DNA of 5,671 bases from Rhizobiaceae bacterium (GCA_913776675.1 CAJYRE010000015.1:1-5671), one strand, 5' to 3'; positions 1 through 5,671 are shown, counted from the first letter of the stretch. Numbers and translations: made by a program. The notes: generated by a model from the sequence alone, not told the origin.

Positions 1-1
1 C

Positions 2-844
2 GAAGTGCCTATGCTTTGGACGGTTGGTTTCATGGTAACCTTCGTAATCGGTGGTATGACCGGCGTTCTGCTTGCTGTTCCACCGGCTGACTTTGTTCTG
101 CACAACTCACTGTTCCTGATCGCGCACTTCCATAACGTGATCATCGGCGGCGTGGTGTTTGGTGTGTTCGCAGGCATCAACTTCTGGTTCCCGAAGGCAT
201 TTGGCTTCAAGCTCGATCCATTCTGGGGCAAAATGTCGTTCTGGTTCTGGTTTGTCGGCTTCTACTTCGCCTTCATGCCGCTCTACGTTCTCGGCCTGAT
301 GGGCGTAACCCGCCGCATGAGCGAATTTGACGATCCATCCTTGCAGATCTGGTTCGTGATTGCAGCCTTTGGTGCCGCCCTGATTGCCGCTGGTATCGGT
401 TCGTTCATCGTGCAGATCGGCGTCAGCATCAAGAACCGCGAAAAACTGCGCGATTTGACTGGTGACCCATGGAATGGTCGGACCCTGGAATGGTCTACGT
501 CGTCTCCACCGCCTGCTTATAACTTCGCCTTTACGCCGGTTATTCACGATCCGGATGCATGGGACGACATGAAGAAGCGCGGTTATCACCGTCCTCTGCT
601 GGGCTTCCGTCCTATCCATATGCCGAAGAATACCGGCACGGGCGTGATCCTCTCCGGCTTGAGCGTCGCGTTTGCTTTCGGAATGATCTGGTACATGTGG
701 TGGCTTGCTATTGCTTCGTTTGTTGCAATTGTTGCTGTCGCTATTGGCCATACGTTCAACTACAACCGTGATTATTACATCTCTGCGGAAGAAGTGGTGA
801 ATACCGAAGCCACACGCACCGCTCTTCTGAGCAATAAGGGGTGA
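2..844 (+). CDS. cyoB: Cytochrome o ubiquinol oxidase subunit I, C-terminal part (5' end outside the window)
   Basis: Catalytic subunit of the haem-copper quinol oxidase, which takes electrons from ubiquinol, reduces O2 to water and pumps protons across the inner membrane. About 280 residues of the usual ~660 are visible; the reading frame is open from the window edge, so the GTG at 5 is an internal Val codon. Counting that Val as residue 1, the helix with AHFHN carries His41 and His43, matching E. coli His419 (haem o3 ligand) and His421 (low-spin haem b ligand). Asp29 and His33 match Asp407 and His411. TRR at 102-104 matches the Arg481/Arg482 pair. [11 protein letters not shown] (153-163) followed by SSPPP is a signature of this subunit. 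Membrane helices lie near 4-25, 36-58, 77-99, 115-138 and 214-247. The family call is certain. Whether the high-spin haem is o or a cannot be read from this part. Confidence 0.96.
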   Translation, partial: EVPMLWTVGFMVTFVIGGMTGVLLAVPPADFVLHNSLFLIAHFHNVIIGGVVFGVFAGINFWFPKAFGFKLDPFWGKMSFWFWFVGFYFAFMPLYVLGLMGVTRRMSEFDDPSLQIWFVIAAFGAALIAAGIGSFIVQIGVSIKNREKLRDLTGDPWNGRTLEWSTSSPPPAYNFAFTPVIHDPDAWDDMKKRGYHRPLLGFRPIHMPKNTGTGVILSGLSVAFAFGMIWYMWWLAIASFVAIVAVAIGHTFNYNRDYYISAEEVVNTEATRTALLSNKG

Positions 845-848
845 TCTG

Positions 849-1466
849 ATGGATCCGAGAAGCTATAAGGCGGAAACGCCGGAATTCTACCTCACCGAGG
901 ACCATCATCCAGAAAGCAGCACGAACCTCGGGTTCTGGCTGTATCTGATGAGCGATTGCCTCATCTTTGCAATGTTGTTTGCAACCTACGCCGTGCTTGG
1001 CCGCAATTATGCGGCCGGCCCTTCTCCGGCTGATTTGTTCGACCTCAAGATCGTGGCCTTCAACACGGCCATGCTGCTGTTCTCGTCGATCACCTATGGC
1101 TTTGCCATGCTGTCGATGGAAAAGAACAACAAGTCTGGAACTCTGACCTGGCTGGCCATCACTGGCCTGTTCGGTGCCGTGTTTATCTATCTCGAACTTT
1201 ACGAGTTCATGCATCTGATCCATGAAGGCGCAGGCCCAAGCCGCAGCGCATTCCTTTCAGCCTTCTTCACGCTGGTTGGAACGCACGGTTTGCACGTAAC
1301 CTTTGGTATCATCTGGCTGATCACTTTGATGGTCCAGGTGAACAAGCATGGCCTTAATGAAGCCAACCAGCGCCGCCTGATGTGCCTCTCCATGTTCTGG
1401 CACTTCCTTGACGTGGTCTGGATTGGCGTATTTTCCTACGTTTACCTGCTGGGAGTCATCGGATGA
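849..1466 (+). CDS. cyoC: Cytochrome o ubiquinol oxidase subunit III
   Basis: Five-helix membrane subunit of the quinol oxidase, packed against subunit I and thought to stabilise the complex. It has 205 residues, almost the E. coli CyoC length (204). Family motifs are GFWLYLMSD at 28-36, LLFSSITYG at 76-84, the membrane Glu in LELYEF (115-120), LVGTHGLHV at 142-150 and [10 protein letters not shown] at 183-192. The ATG starts four bases after the cyoB stop and has an AAGGGG Shine-Dalgarno at 836-841, inside the end of cyoB, so translational coupling is likely. The soluble N-terminus ([13 protein letters not shown]) differs from the His-rich N-terminus of E. coli CyoC; here the His-rich stretch is in CyoD instead. 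Confidence 0.96.
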   Translation: MDPRSYKAETPEFYLTEDHHPESSTNLGFWLYLMSDCLIFAMLFATYAVLGRNYAAGPSPADLFDLKIVAFNTAMLLFSSITYGFAMLSMEKNNKSGTLTWLAITGLFGAVFIYLELYEFMHLIHEGAGPSRSAFLSAFFTLVGTHGLHVTFGIIWLITLMVQVNKHGLNEANQRRLMCLSMFWHFLDVVWIGVFSYVYLLGVIG

Positions 1467-1849
1467 GCCAGAATTCACACGCTCACGACCATGGTCACCA
1501 CCATGGCGGCCATCAGGCAAGCCATGGCAGCATGAAAAGCTATATGACCGGCTTTATTCTGTCGGTCATCCTCACCGCCATTCCGTTCTGGATGGTGATG
1601 ACAGGTGCGATTGAAAACAAGGCGCTTCTTGCTGGTGCCGTCATGGCCATTGGTGCGGTACAGATCGTGGTTCACATGATCTACTTCCTGCACATGAACA
1701 CCAAGTCTGAAGGTGGCTGGACCATTATGGCGTTGATCTTCACCGTGATCATCGTCGTGATTGCCCTCTCCGGCTCACTCTGGGTCATGCATCATTTGAA
1801 TACCAATATGATGCCGATGGGTGCCGAAACCATGCGAAACATGCCGTAA
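1463..1849 (+). CDS. cyoD: Cytochrome o ubiquinol oxidase subunit IV
   Basis: Small membrane subunit of the quinol oxidase, thought to help assembly and stability of the metal centre. The start overlaps the cyoC stop in an ATGA (1463-1466), with a GGGAG Shine-Dalgarno at 1451-1455, so the two genes are translationally coupled. It has 128 residues against about 109 in E. coli; the extra length is a His-rich N-terminus (eight His in the first 21 residues) and a Met-rich C-terminus (MMPMG, MRNMP). Three membrane helices lie near 28-47, 54-77 and 86-110. [12 protein letters not shown] at 67-78 is the characteristic family motif. It is complete and the call is firm. Confidence 0.95.
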   Translation: MSQNSHAHDHGHHHGGHQASHGSMKSYMTGFILSVILTAIPFWMVMTGAIENKALLAGAVMAIGAVQIVVHMIYFLHMNTKSEGGWTIMALIFTVIIVVIALSGSLWVMHHLNTNMMPMGAETMRNMP

Positions 1850-1862
1850 TTCATACGGTTTT

Positions 1863-1889
1863 TCGGGCGATGCGTCCTGCATCGCCCGA
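1863..1889 (+). other. Strong hairpin between cyoD and the SURF1 gene
   Basis: A perfect 11-bp GC-rich stem (TCGGGCGATGC paired with GCATCGCCCGA) with the five-base loop GTCCT starts 14 bases after the cyoD stop. No T-tract follows it on the + strand (TGATTATCC comes next), so it is not a standard Rho-independent terminator. It may slow 3'-to-5' decay of the cyoBCD message, or weaken transcription into the SURF1 gene. The function is inferred; the structure is direct. Confidence 0.7.
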
Positions 1890-1897
1890 TGATTATC

Positions 1898-1902
1898 CAG
1901 GA
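1898..1902 (+). promoter_or_regulatory. Shine-Dalgarno that favours the second ATG of the SURF1 gene
   Basis: CAGGA is the only purine-rich site before the two candidate starts. It abuts the ATG at 1902, which is too close, but sits eight bases before the in-frame ATG at 1911, a normal spacing. This supports 1911 as the true start. Confidence 0.5.
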
Positions 1903-1910
1903 TGACCATC

Positions 1911-2648
1911 ATGACCGTCGCCTCCGGATCAGGACAGAGCGTTAAACGCACCGTTATTCTGTCGATTTTTCTGCTTATTGCCTGCGGATGTTTTGTTGCT
2001 CTCGGCATATGGCAGATAGAGCGTCTCGGTTGGAAACAGGCGCTGATTGCGCGTGTTGAGTCACGCGTGAACGCCCCCCCCTCTCCCGCCCCCTCAAAAT
2101 CCGAATGGAACAAGGTCAACCGTGCGGATGACGAATATCGGCATGTGGACGTCACCGGCGTTTTTGATCATACCAAAGAAACCTATGTGTATGCATCAAC
2201 GGAACTTGGCCCAGGTTATTGGGTATTGACACCGCTGACCAAACAGGGTGGCGATCATATCTTTATCAACCGTGGTTTTGTTCCTCTCGATAAAAAAGAG
2301 CCATCAACCCGTGCCGACGGGCAACCAAATGGCCCTGTCACCATCACCGGCCTATTGCGTATCAATGAACCAAACGGAACATTTCTGCGCGCCAATGTTC
2401 CAGACGCTGATCGTTGGTATTCACGTGATGTGGAAGCAATCGCTGCAAAGCGTGGCATCAAAGACGTGGCACCCTATTTTATCGATGCCGATAAAAACGC
2501 TATCGAGGGAACCTATCCCGTGGGCGGTCTCACCCAGATCAAATTCCCCAACAGCCATCTGCAATATGCCATCACCTGGTTTGCAATGGCCGCCATGACT
2601 GTTGTTTTTATGGGTTTTCTCCTCAAAACAAGAAAACGTCCTCGTTAA
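1911..2648 (+). CDS. SURF1-family oxidase assembly protein (probably quinol-oxidase type)
   Basis: SURF1 proteins are inner-membrane factors that bind haem and help its insertion into subunit I of haem-copper oxidases. This one is 245 residues from the ATG at 1911, or 248 from an ATG at 1902. Counting from 1902, it has the usual layout: a first membrane helix at about 17-36 with GIWQIERLGWK after it, a large periplasmic domain with GYWVLTPL (105-112), FINRGFVP (121-128) and RWYSRD (171-176), then a second helix at about 220-242 introduced by NSHLQYAITWF. The His219 in that motif is the conserved residue linked to haem binding, and a basic tail (KTRKRPR) ends the protein. In Paracoccus a separate SURF1 (Surf1q) serves the quinol oxidase and lies in its operon; the position here fits that role. 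An eight-base C run lies at 2074-2081. Family certain; oxidase partner inferred from context. Confidence 0.92.
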   Translation: MTVASGSGQSVKRTVILSIFLLIACGCFVALGIWQIERLGWKQALIARVESRVNAPPSPAPSKSEWNKVNRADDEYRHVDVTGVFDHTKETYVYASTELGPGYWVLTPLTKQGGDHIFINRGFVPLDKKEPSTRADGQPNGPVTITGLLRINEPNGTFLRANVPDADRWYSRDVEAIAAKRGIKDVAPYFIDADKNAIEGTYPVGGLTQIKFPNSHLQYAITWFAMAAMTVVFMGFLLKTRKRPR

Positions 2649-2734
2649 ACTCAATAAACACTCCCAGCAAACAGGCTATTGAAGCAGTTGTTCGATCAAT
2701 AGGTGTATATCGCATAAGATGAAACAACCAAAAT

Positions 2735-2763
2735 ATTACACTTAAGAAATTTAAACATATATT
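2735..2763 (+). promoter_or_regulatory. Possible sigma70-like promoter for the chemoreceptor gene
   Basis: ATTACA at 2735-2740 (4 of 6 against TTGACA), 17 bases, then TATATT at 2758-2763 (5 of 6 against TATAAT). It lies in an AT-rich stretch within the 200-base gap before the chemoreceptor gene and would start transcription near 2770, giving a leader of about 80 bases. AT-rich DNA yields such matches by chance, so this is only a candidate. Confidence 0.3.
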
Positions 2764-2848
2764 ATTAAGCACAATATCAACAGCAAAGGAACTATGTTCC
2801 AAGTCAAGAATTATGGCCCCAGAAATGAAACACTCTGGGATCTAAGCC

Positions 2849-4813
2849 GTGAAAAACATACCAATTACTGGCAAATTTCTAACCATCATGGCGCTGTTTG
2901 GCATTTTTGCCCTCAGCGTTGCAGGTTACGCAGGAACACGCATACTCAGCATTGACAATGCTTATACCGACCTTTTAACCCATGATGCTGCGGCTGCCAC
3001 GGCCATTTCCCGAGCAAACAGAAACTTGCAAGGCATTCGCACAGCCATTGCAGAGTTGACGATTGCGCGCTCTGATGCAGACAATGCTCTTGCCGAACAG
3101 GAAATCCAAAAATCACGCACATCCTTCATCAAATTCATGGATGCTGCAATCGCAGGCGCACCAGGGCGTATTGACCTTGTTGATATTAAAACCAACGGCT
3201 TGGCTATTGTTGATAATCTCTGTGCAAGCACGGTCAAACTGGGCAAAGAAGGCAGCACCGATGAACAGGTAAGGCTTGCGCAAAATGAATTTGTGCAAAA
3301 TTGTCAGCCTGCATTCAAAGCTATAACGCCCAAATTCACCGAAGTGGCGAATTCGCTCATTGCCTCAGCCGGGCAGAGAAGTGATGCCTTGAGCACAGGA
3401 TCGCAACACACAGCCATGATAACGGTTGGCGGCATTGTGGCTGGCCTGTTGGCTGTTCTGGTTATCGGCTTTTTTGCAATCCGCTCCTGGCTTGTCATGC
3501 CGATCCGCGCCATGGCCAGCACCATGAAGACACTGGCTGATGGCGACCTGTCTGTAAACGTCGCGGGTACCGATCGCCGCGATGAGGTGGGAAGCATGGC
3601 CAAAGCGGTTCAGGTATTCAAAGACAATGGACTGCGGGCGCGTGAACTTGAGCGAGAAGCAGAAGAGGTTCGCAACACCAGCGAAGCAGAGCGGGCGCGT
3701 GTGGCCGAGATGGACCGCAAGCGGGCAGAAGAAATGTCAGAAGCCACCTCAGGTCTGGCAGATGGTCTGCAACATCTCGCAAGCGGTGATCTCACCTTCC
3801 GCTTGAACAAACCGTTTGCTGCCGATTTCGAGTCTCTGCGAAGCGATTTCAATGCAGCCGTTGAACAACTGCGTGAAACATTGGGTGCCGTTGCCGATGC
3901 AACCGGTTCCATCGACAGCGGATCGCGGGAAATCAGCGAAGCCGCACAGGATCTTTCCAAACGAACCGAACAACAGGCAGCCTCCTTGGAAGAAACGGCT
4001 GCTGCACTCGACCAAATTACCACCAATGTTGCCAACTCTTCAAAACGCGCCGAAGAAGCACGCGCTGTGGCCGTGGAAGCCAATCAATCAGCGCGCAAGT
4101 CTGGCGAAGTTGTTTCGAATGCCGTTCACGCCATGCAGCGCATCGAACAATCTTCAAGCCAAATTTCCAGTATCATCAGTGTGATTGATGAAATTGCCTT
4201 CCAAACCAACCTTCTGGCGCTCAATGCAGGTGTTGAGGCAGCGCGTGCCGGCGAAGCGGGCAAGGGCTTTGCGGTTGTTGCTCAGGAAGTGCGTGAATTG
4301 GCCCAGCGTTCCGCAAAGGCCGCGAAAGAAATAAAGGAGCTTATCCGTAACTCTGAAACGGAAGTCAGCAATGGCGTCACACTGGTACAGGCAACCGGCG
4401 ATGCACTGAAAGCGATTGAAGCACATGTCATCACCATCAATACCCAACTTGATGCCATTGCCCTCTCCTCGCGGGAACAGTCGGTTGGATTGGCTGAAGT
4501 GAATACCGCCGTCAACCAGATGGATCAGGTTACTCAGCAAAATGCTGCCATGGTGGAACAATCAACGGCGGCCAGCTCATCCTTGGCATCCGAGGCAGTC
4601 CGGCTGCGTCAATTGATCGGCCAGTTCCAACTCACAGGCGGCCAAAATACCGCGATGAACCCACAAATGGCATCGAACTGGACCGCCAGCAAACCGGCCG
4701 CTGTAACCGAAAATCATCGCCCGACGGCATCACCAGCCCGACGCATTGCGGCGCAAGTGGCCCGCGCCATGGGACTGCAAACCGCTAAAACGGAGAGCTG
4801 GGAAGAGTTTTAA
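2849..4813 (+). CDS. Methyl-accepting chemotaxis protein with periplasmic sensor domain and C-terminal WEEF tail
   Basis: Inner-membrane chemoreceptor that senses a ligand outside and controls CheA/CheW to steer flagellar movement. It has 654 residues. The start is GTG, with GGGA at 2837-2840 before it; an in-frame TAA at 2843-2845 rules out an earlier start, and the next Met (residue 14) would cut into the first membrane helix. Layout: helix about 10-29, helical periplasmic domain about 30-188, second helix about 189-212, HAMP about 213-267 (MPIRAM, DGDLSV, DEVGSM), a charged linker 262-300 rich in Glu and Arg, a second HAMP-like unit about 301-345 ([10 protein letters not shown]), then the signalling domain about 350-595. 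The hairpin tip is [21 protein letters not shown] (448-468) with [19 protein letters not shown] after it. [12 protein letters not shown] (375-386) and [13 protein letters not shown] (563-575) look like methylation regions. A flexible tail ends in SWEEF. Ligand unknown. Confidence 0.95.
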   Translation: MKNIPITGKFLTIMALFGIFALSVAGYAGTRILSIDNAYTDLLTHDAAAATAISRANRNLQGIRTAIAELTIARSDADNALAEQEIQKSRTSFIKFMDAAIAGAPGRIDLVDIKTNGLAIVDNLCASTVKLGKEGSTDEQVRLAQNEFVQNCQPAFKAITPKFTEVANSLIASAGQRSDALSTGSQHTAMITVGGIVAGLLAVLVIGFFAIRSWLVMPIRAMASTMKTLADGDLSVNVAGTDRRDEVGSMAKAVQVFKDNGLRARELEREAEEVRNTSEAERARVAEMDRKRAEEMSEATSGLADGLQHLASGDLTFRLNKPFAADFESLRSDFNAAVEQLRETLGAVADATGSIDSGSREISEAAQDLSKRTEQQAASLEETAAALDQITTNVANSSKRAEEARAVAVEANQSARKSGEVVSNAVHAMQRIEQSSSQISSIISVIDEIAFQTNLLALNAGVEAARAGEAGKGFAVVAQEVRELAQRSAKAAKEIKELIRNSETEVSNGVTLVQATGDALKAIEAHVITINTQLDAIALSSREQSVGLAEVNTAVNQMDQVTQQNAAMVEQSTAASSSLASEAVRLRQLIGQFQLTGGQNTAMNPQMASNWTASKPAAVTENHRPTASPARRIAAQVARAMGLQTAKTESWEEF

Positions 4814-4851
4814 GGCATCTACTGCAGAATTCCTTCAATCGAAATCGGTTT

Positions 4852-4878
4852 AAGGAGAAAATGATGCAGCAACTTTAA
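4852..4878 (+). other. Strong Shine-Dalgarno with a five-codon open frame
   Basis: AAGGAG at 4852-4857 is followed after three bases by ATGATG and a frame that stops at once (MMQQL, TAA at 4876-4878); the second ATG has the better spacing of six bases. It lies 38 bases after the chemoreceptor stop. It could be the start of a gene whose body has been lost, a tiny leader peptide, or chance. Confidence 0.3.
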
Positions 4879-4942
4879 AATGTTACAGCGTCCTTTGTGC
4901 GTTTAATAAAACGGACAGTGCTGTCATACCTGAATGAAATCT

Positions 4943-4987
4943 TTGAGAGCATCGTGGCGAAAATCCAAATCAGCACGATGCTCTCAA
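4943..4987. repeat. 14-bp perfect inverted repeat, possibly a Rhizobiales intergenic palindrome
   Basis: TTGAGAGCATCGTG (4943-4956) is the exact reverse complement of CACGATGCTCTCAA (4974-4987), with a 17-base loop. The TTTT just after it on the + strand would allow it to act as a terminator for the chemoreceptor gene, 130 bases downstream of that stop. The AGAGCAT...ATGCTCT ends and the internal CGAAAA also resemble the abundant palindromic intergenic elements of Rhizobiales genomes (AGAGCATG...CATGCTCT with a GAAAA-type interior). The repeat itself is certain; both roles are inferred. Confidence 0.75.
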
Positions 4988-5136
4988 TTTTCTATCGGAT
5001 TCACCCACAGCCAGTTTTCGCTTTCAATGCGATACTGTCACCGTTGCGTCGCAGGAAGAGACTACAGTGGGTCAAACAGCGTCCAGAACGCGATAGACCT
5101 GACTTTAAGTAATTGATTTTATTTTTAATTGGAAAA

Positions 5137-5150
5137 TGGCGGAAGAGGTG
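5137..5150 (-). other. 14-base match to the 3' end of a tRNA-Ser (possible attachment-site remnant)
   Basis: Read on the - strand this is CACCTCTTCCGCCA: a possible 3' acceptor strand, the discriminator G typical of tRNA-Ser, and CCA. No T-loop (TTCGAA type) or other tRNA part follows, so there is no intact tRNA. Integrases often leave such a 3' tRNA piece at one end of an island. The match is short and may be chance. Confidence 0.2.
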
Positions 5151-5215
5151 TCAGGCGATCCTAGGCGCTATGTTGTTTTTTTCATTAAGCAATTTAAAAG
5201 ATAAAACATAAAAAC

Positions 5216-5259
5216 ACCCCCTCCTCTACCCCCAAAACAAGAGGGTAGAAAAAGGGGGT
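5216..5259 (+). promoter_or_regulatory. C/G-tract hairpin, alternative to the hairpin that follows
   Basis: Two stacked stems form one long hairpin: ACCCCC (5216-5221) with GGGGGT (5254-5259), and TCTACCC (5225-5231) with GGGTAGA (5243-5249), separated by a small internal loop. No T-tract follows. It shares the G-tract with the next structure, so only one of the two can form in a transcript at a time. A regulatory role is inferred from the layout only. Confidence 0.4.
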
Positions 5260-5293
5260 ACATTTAGGCTTCGGCCTTCTTTTCATATACCCC
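5255..5293 (+). terminator. Possible terminator: UUCG hairpin with T-rich tail inside a GGGGTA/TACCCC stem
   Basis: AGGC-TTCG-GCCT (5266-5277) is a four-bp stem with the very stable UUCG loop, followed by TCTTTT (5278-5283). An outer stem pairs GGGGTA (5255-5260) with TACCCC (5288-5293). It would stop transcripts coming from the left before they reach parA. The inner stem is short, so strength is doubtful. Confidence 0.4.
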
Positions 5294-5370
5294 ATCTTTT
5301 ATGCCGACGCCATCACGTGCTGATTTGAGCCGCCTCCCCTCAAATGGCCGTTTCTTCAAATCACCTAAGG

Positions 5371-5460
5371 TATCTAGTAGCTACCAGTTAATTTAATTGC
5401 AAATTAACTGTGTGCGTTTTATATATCTGGTAGCTACTAGATAGCTATCAGATATATAAA
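5371..5460. promoter_or_regulatory. Palindromic control region of parA (probable operator cluster, possibly also a partition site)
   Basis: A 17-bp sequence at 5371-5387 is repeated perfectly in inverted form at 5427-5443. The core CTGGTAGCT occurs twice exactly (5379-5387 on the - strand, 5427-5435 on the + strand) and once with one change (CTGATAGCT, 5443-5451 on the - strand). Each long copy contains a near-palindrome of 14 bases around GTAGCTAC; GATAGCTATC at 5440-5449 is a perfect palindrome. Centres are 53 and 11 bases apart, about five turns and one turn of the helix. Between the long copies lies a 10-bp AT-rich inverted repeat (5385-5394 with 5401-5410). ParA genes of this plasmid type are usually autoregulated from upstream palindromes, which fits; the binding protein is not visible here. 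Confidence 0.7.
5397..5425 (+). promoter_or_regulatory. Possible parA promoter
   Basis: TTGCAA at 5397-5402 (4 of 6 against TTGACA), 17 bases, then TATATA at 5420-5425 (4 of 6 against TATAAT). Transcription would start near 5432, inside the second palindrome, so a protein bound there would block it. The position is sensible but the boxes are imperfect. Confidence 0.35.
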
Positions 5461-5470
5461 GGAGAAGGAA

Positions 5471-5671
5471 ATGCCGGTTATCACTTTCAGCTCACCAAAG
5501 GGTGGCGCGGGGAAAACCACTGCGGCAACGCTGTTAGCGACGGAGCTTGCGGATCAGGGCGCGCTGGTGTGCGTCATTGACGCTGACCCGAACCAGAATG
5601 TTATGGACTGGTCTATGTTGCCAGGGCGGCCCGAAAAGCTAAGCGTTGTTGGGAAAGTCAAAGAAGAGACA
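5471..5671 (+). CDS. parA: ParA-type plasmid/island partition ATPase, N-terminal part (3' end outside the window)
   Basis: ParA ATPases bind DNA non-specifically when loaded with ATP and move plasmid or island copies apart together with a partner protein. Only the first 67 codons are visible, with no stop. The deviant Walker A motif KGGAGKTT is at residues 10-17, with the signature Lys10 and Lys15, after the strand PVITFSS; the Walker A'-type motif VIDADPNQN follows at 35-43 with Asp37. The first motif begins near the N-terminus, so this is a short ParA without an N-terminal DNA-binding domain, like those of Agrobacterium plasmid pTAR and related rhizobial replicons. The ATG has a strong AGGAG (5460-5464) six bases before it. 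The symbol is a family name. Other members of the family (MinD, VirC1, Soj) are less likely given ADPNQN and the upstream palindromes. Confidence 0.9.
   Translation, partial: MPVITFSSPKGGAGKTTAATLLATELADQGALVCVIDADPNQNVMDWSMLPGRPEKLSVVGKVKEET

Larger units (their letters stand above)
4814..5470. other. 657-base gap without a convincing gene; possible junction between chromosome and mobile DNA
   Basis: No frame here looks like a recognisable protein. Two overlapping frames of 60-71 codons on the + strand (from 4897 and 4934) lack a Shine-Dalgarno and family features. The stretch holds a five-codon frame with a strong ribosome site (4852-4878), a 14-bp inverted repeat (4943-4987), a short tRNA-end-like match (5137-5150), C/G-tract hairpins (5216-5293) and the palindromic control region of parA (5371-5460). 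The part after about 5105 is clearly more AT-rich than the upstream genes, with runs of A, T, C and G. Genes on the left are chromosomal in type and the one on the right is plasmid-type, so an island or integrated-plasmid boundary probably lies within this gap. Confidence 0.6.

Noticed and set aside
107..751. Long open frame on the - strand opposite cyoB
   Set aside because: It is antisense to a firmly identified gene, and its translation has no family features.
1863..1889. Rho-independent terminator after cyoD
   Set aside because: The stem is strong but no T-tract follows on the + strand, and on the - strand it is followed by A rather than T, so only a hairpin is called.
2788..2800. Small palindrome GGAAC-TAT-GTTCC in the chemoreceptor leader
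   Set aside because: Five-bp arms are expected by chance in a region this size, and no second copy is seen.
2794..2955. 53-codon frame starting before the chemoreceptor gene and overlapping its first 107 bases
   Set aside because: AAGGA is only three bases from its ATG, the translation is not recognisable, and it overlaps a certain gene in another frame.
4897..5116. Two overlapping + strand frames of 71 and 60 codons
   Set aside because: There is no Shine-Dalgarno, no recognisable motif, the first starts with GTG, and both run through the 14-bp palindrome.
5137..5210. Intact tRNA-Ser on the - strand
   Set aside because: Only the last 14 bases fit; no T-loop, anticodon arm or D arm can be found next to them.
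5217..5293. CRISPR-like or tandem repeat array in the C/G tracts
   Set aside because: There are no regular repeats or spacers; the similarity comes from C and G runs that pair with each other.

Overview
All supported genes in this window lie on the + strand. Protein similarity recalled from known families points to an alphaproteobacterium of the order Rhizobiales, most likely Brucellaceae (Brucella/Ochrobactrum). The reasons are a cyo quinol-oxidase operon ending in a SURF1 gene, a Rhizobiales-style chemoreceptor, an intergenic palindrome with AGAGCAT/ATGCTCT ends, and a ParA that resembles those of rhizobial and agrobacterial plasmids. The family-level assignment is an inference; no search was run.

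Bases 2-2648 hold the end of a cytochrome o-type ubiquinol oxidase operon: the C-terminal part of cyoB (its 5' end lies outside the window), cyoC, cyoD (start overlapping the cyoC stop), then a SURF1-family assembly factor after a 61-base gap that contains a strong hairpin. CyoB carries the haem and part of the catalytic centre, CyoC and CyoD are the small membrane subunits, and the SURF1 protein probably helps insert haem into subunit I. cyoE (haem O synthase), which follows cyoD in E. coli, is absent here. Together the enzyme would oxidise ubiquinol, reduce O2 to water and pump protons in the inner membrane.

Bases 2649-2848 are an AT-rich gap with a plausible sigma70-like promoter. Bases 2849-4813 hold a complete methyl-accepting chemotaxis protein with two membrane segments, a periplasmic sensor domain, HAMP modules, a signalling hairpin and a C-terminal WEEF tail that looks like a CheR/CheB tether.

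Bases 4814-5470 hold no convincing gene but are rich in structure: a five-codon open frame behind a strong Shine-Dalgarno, a 14-bp perfect inverted repeat, a short match to the 3' end of a tRNA-Ser, a C/G-tract region with two mutually exclusive hairpins, and a dense group of palindromes directly before the last gene. The last gene (5471 to the window end) is the start of a ParA-type partition ATPase. The change from chromosomal housekeeping genes to a plasmid-type partition gene suggests that an integrated plasmid or genomic island begins somewhere in 4814-5370. The palindromic parA control region is the most interesting part of the window: a 17-bp perfect inverted repeat and a third related half-site, with centres 53 and 11 bases apart.
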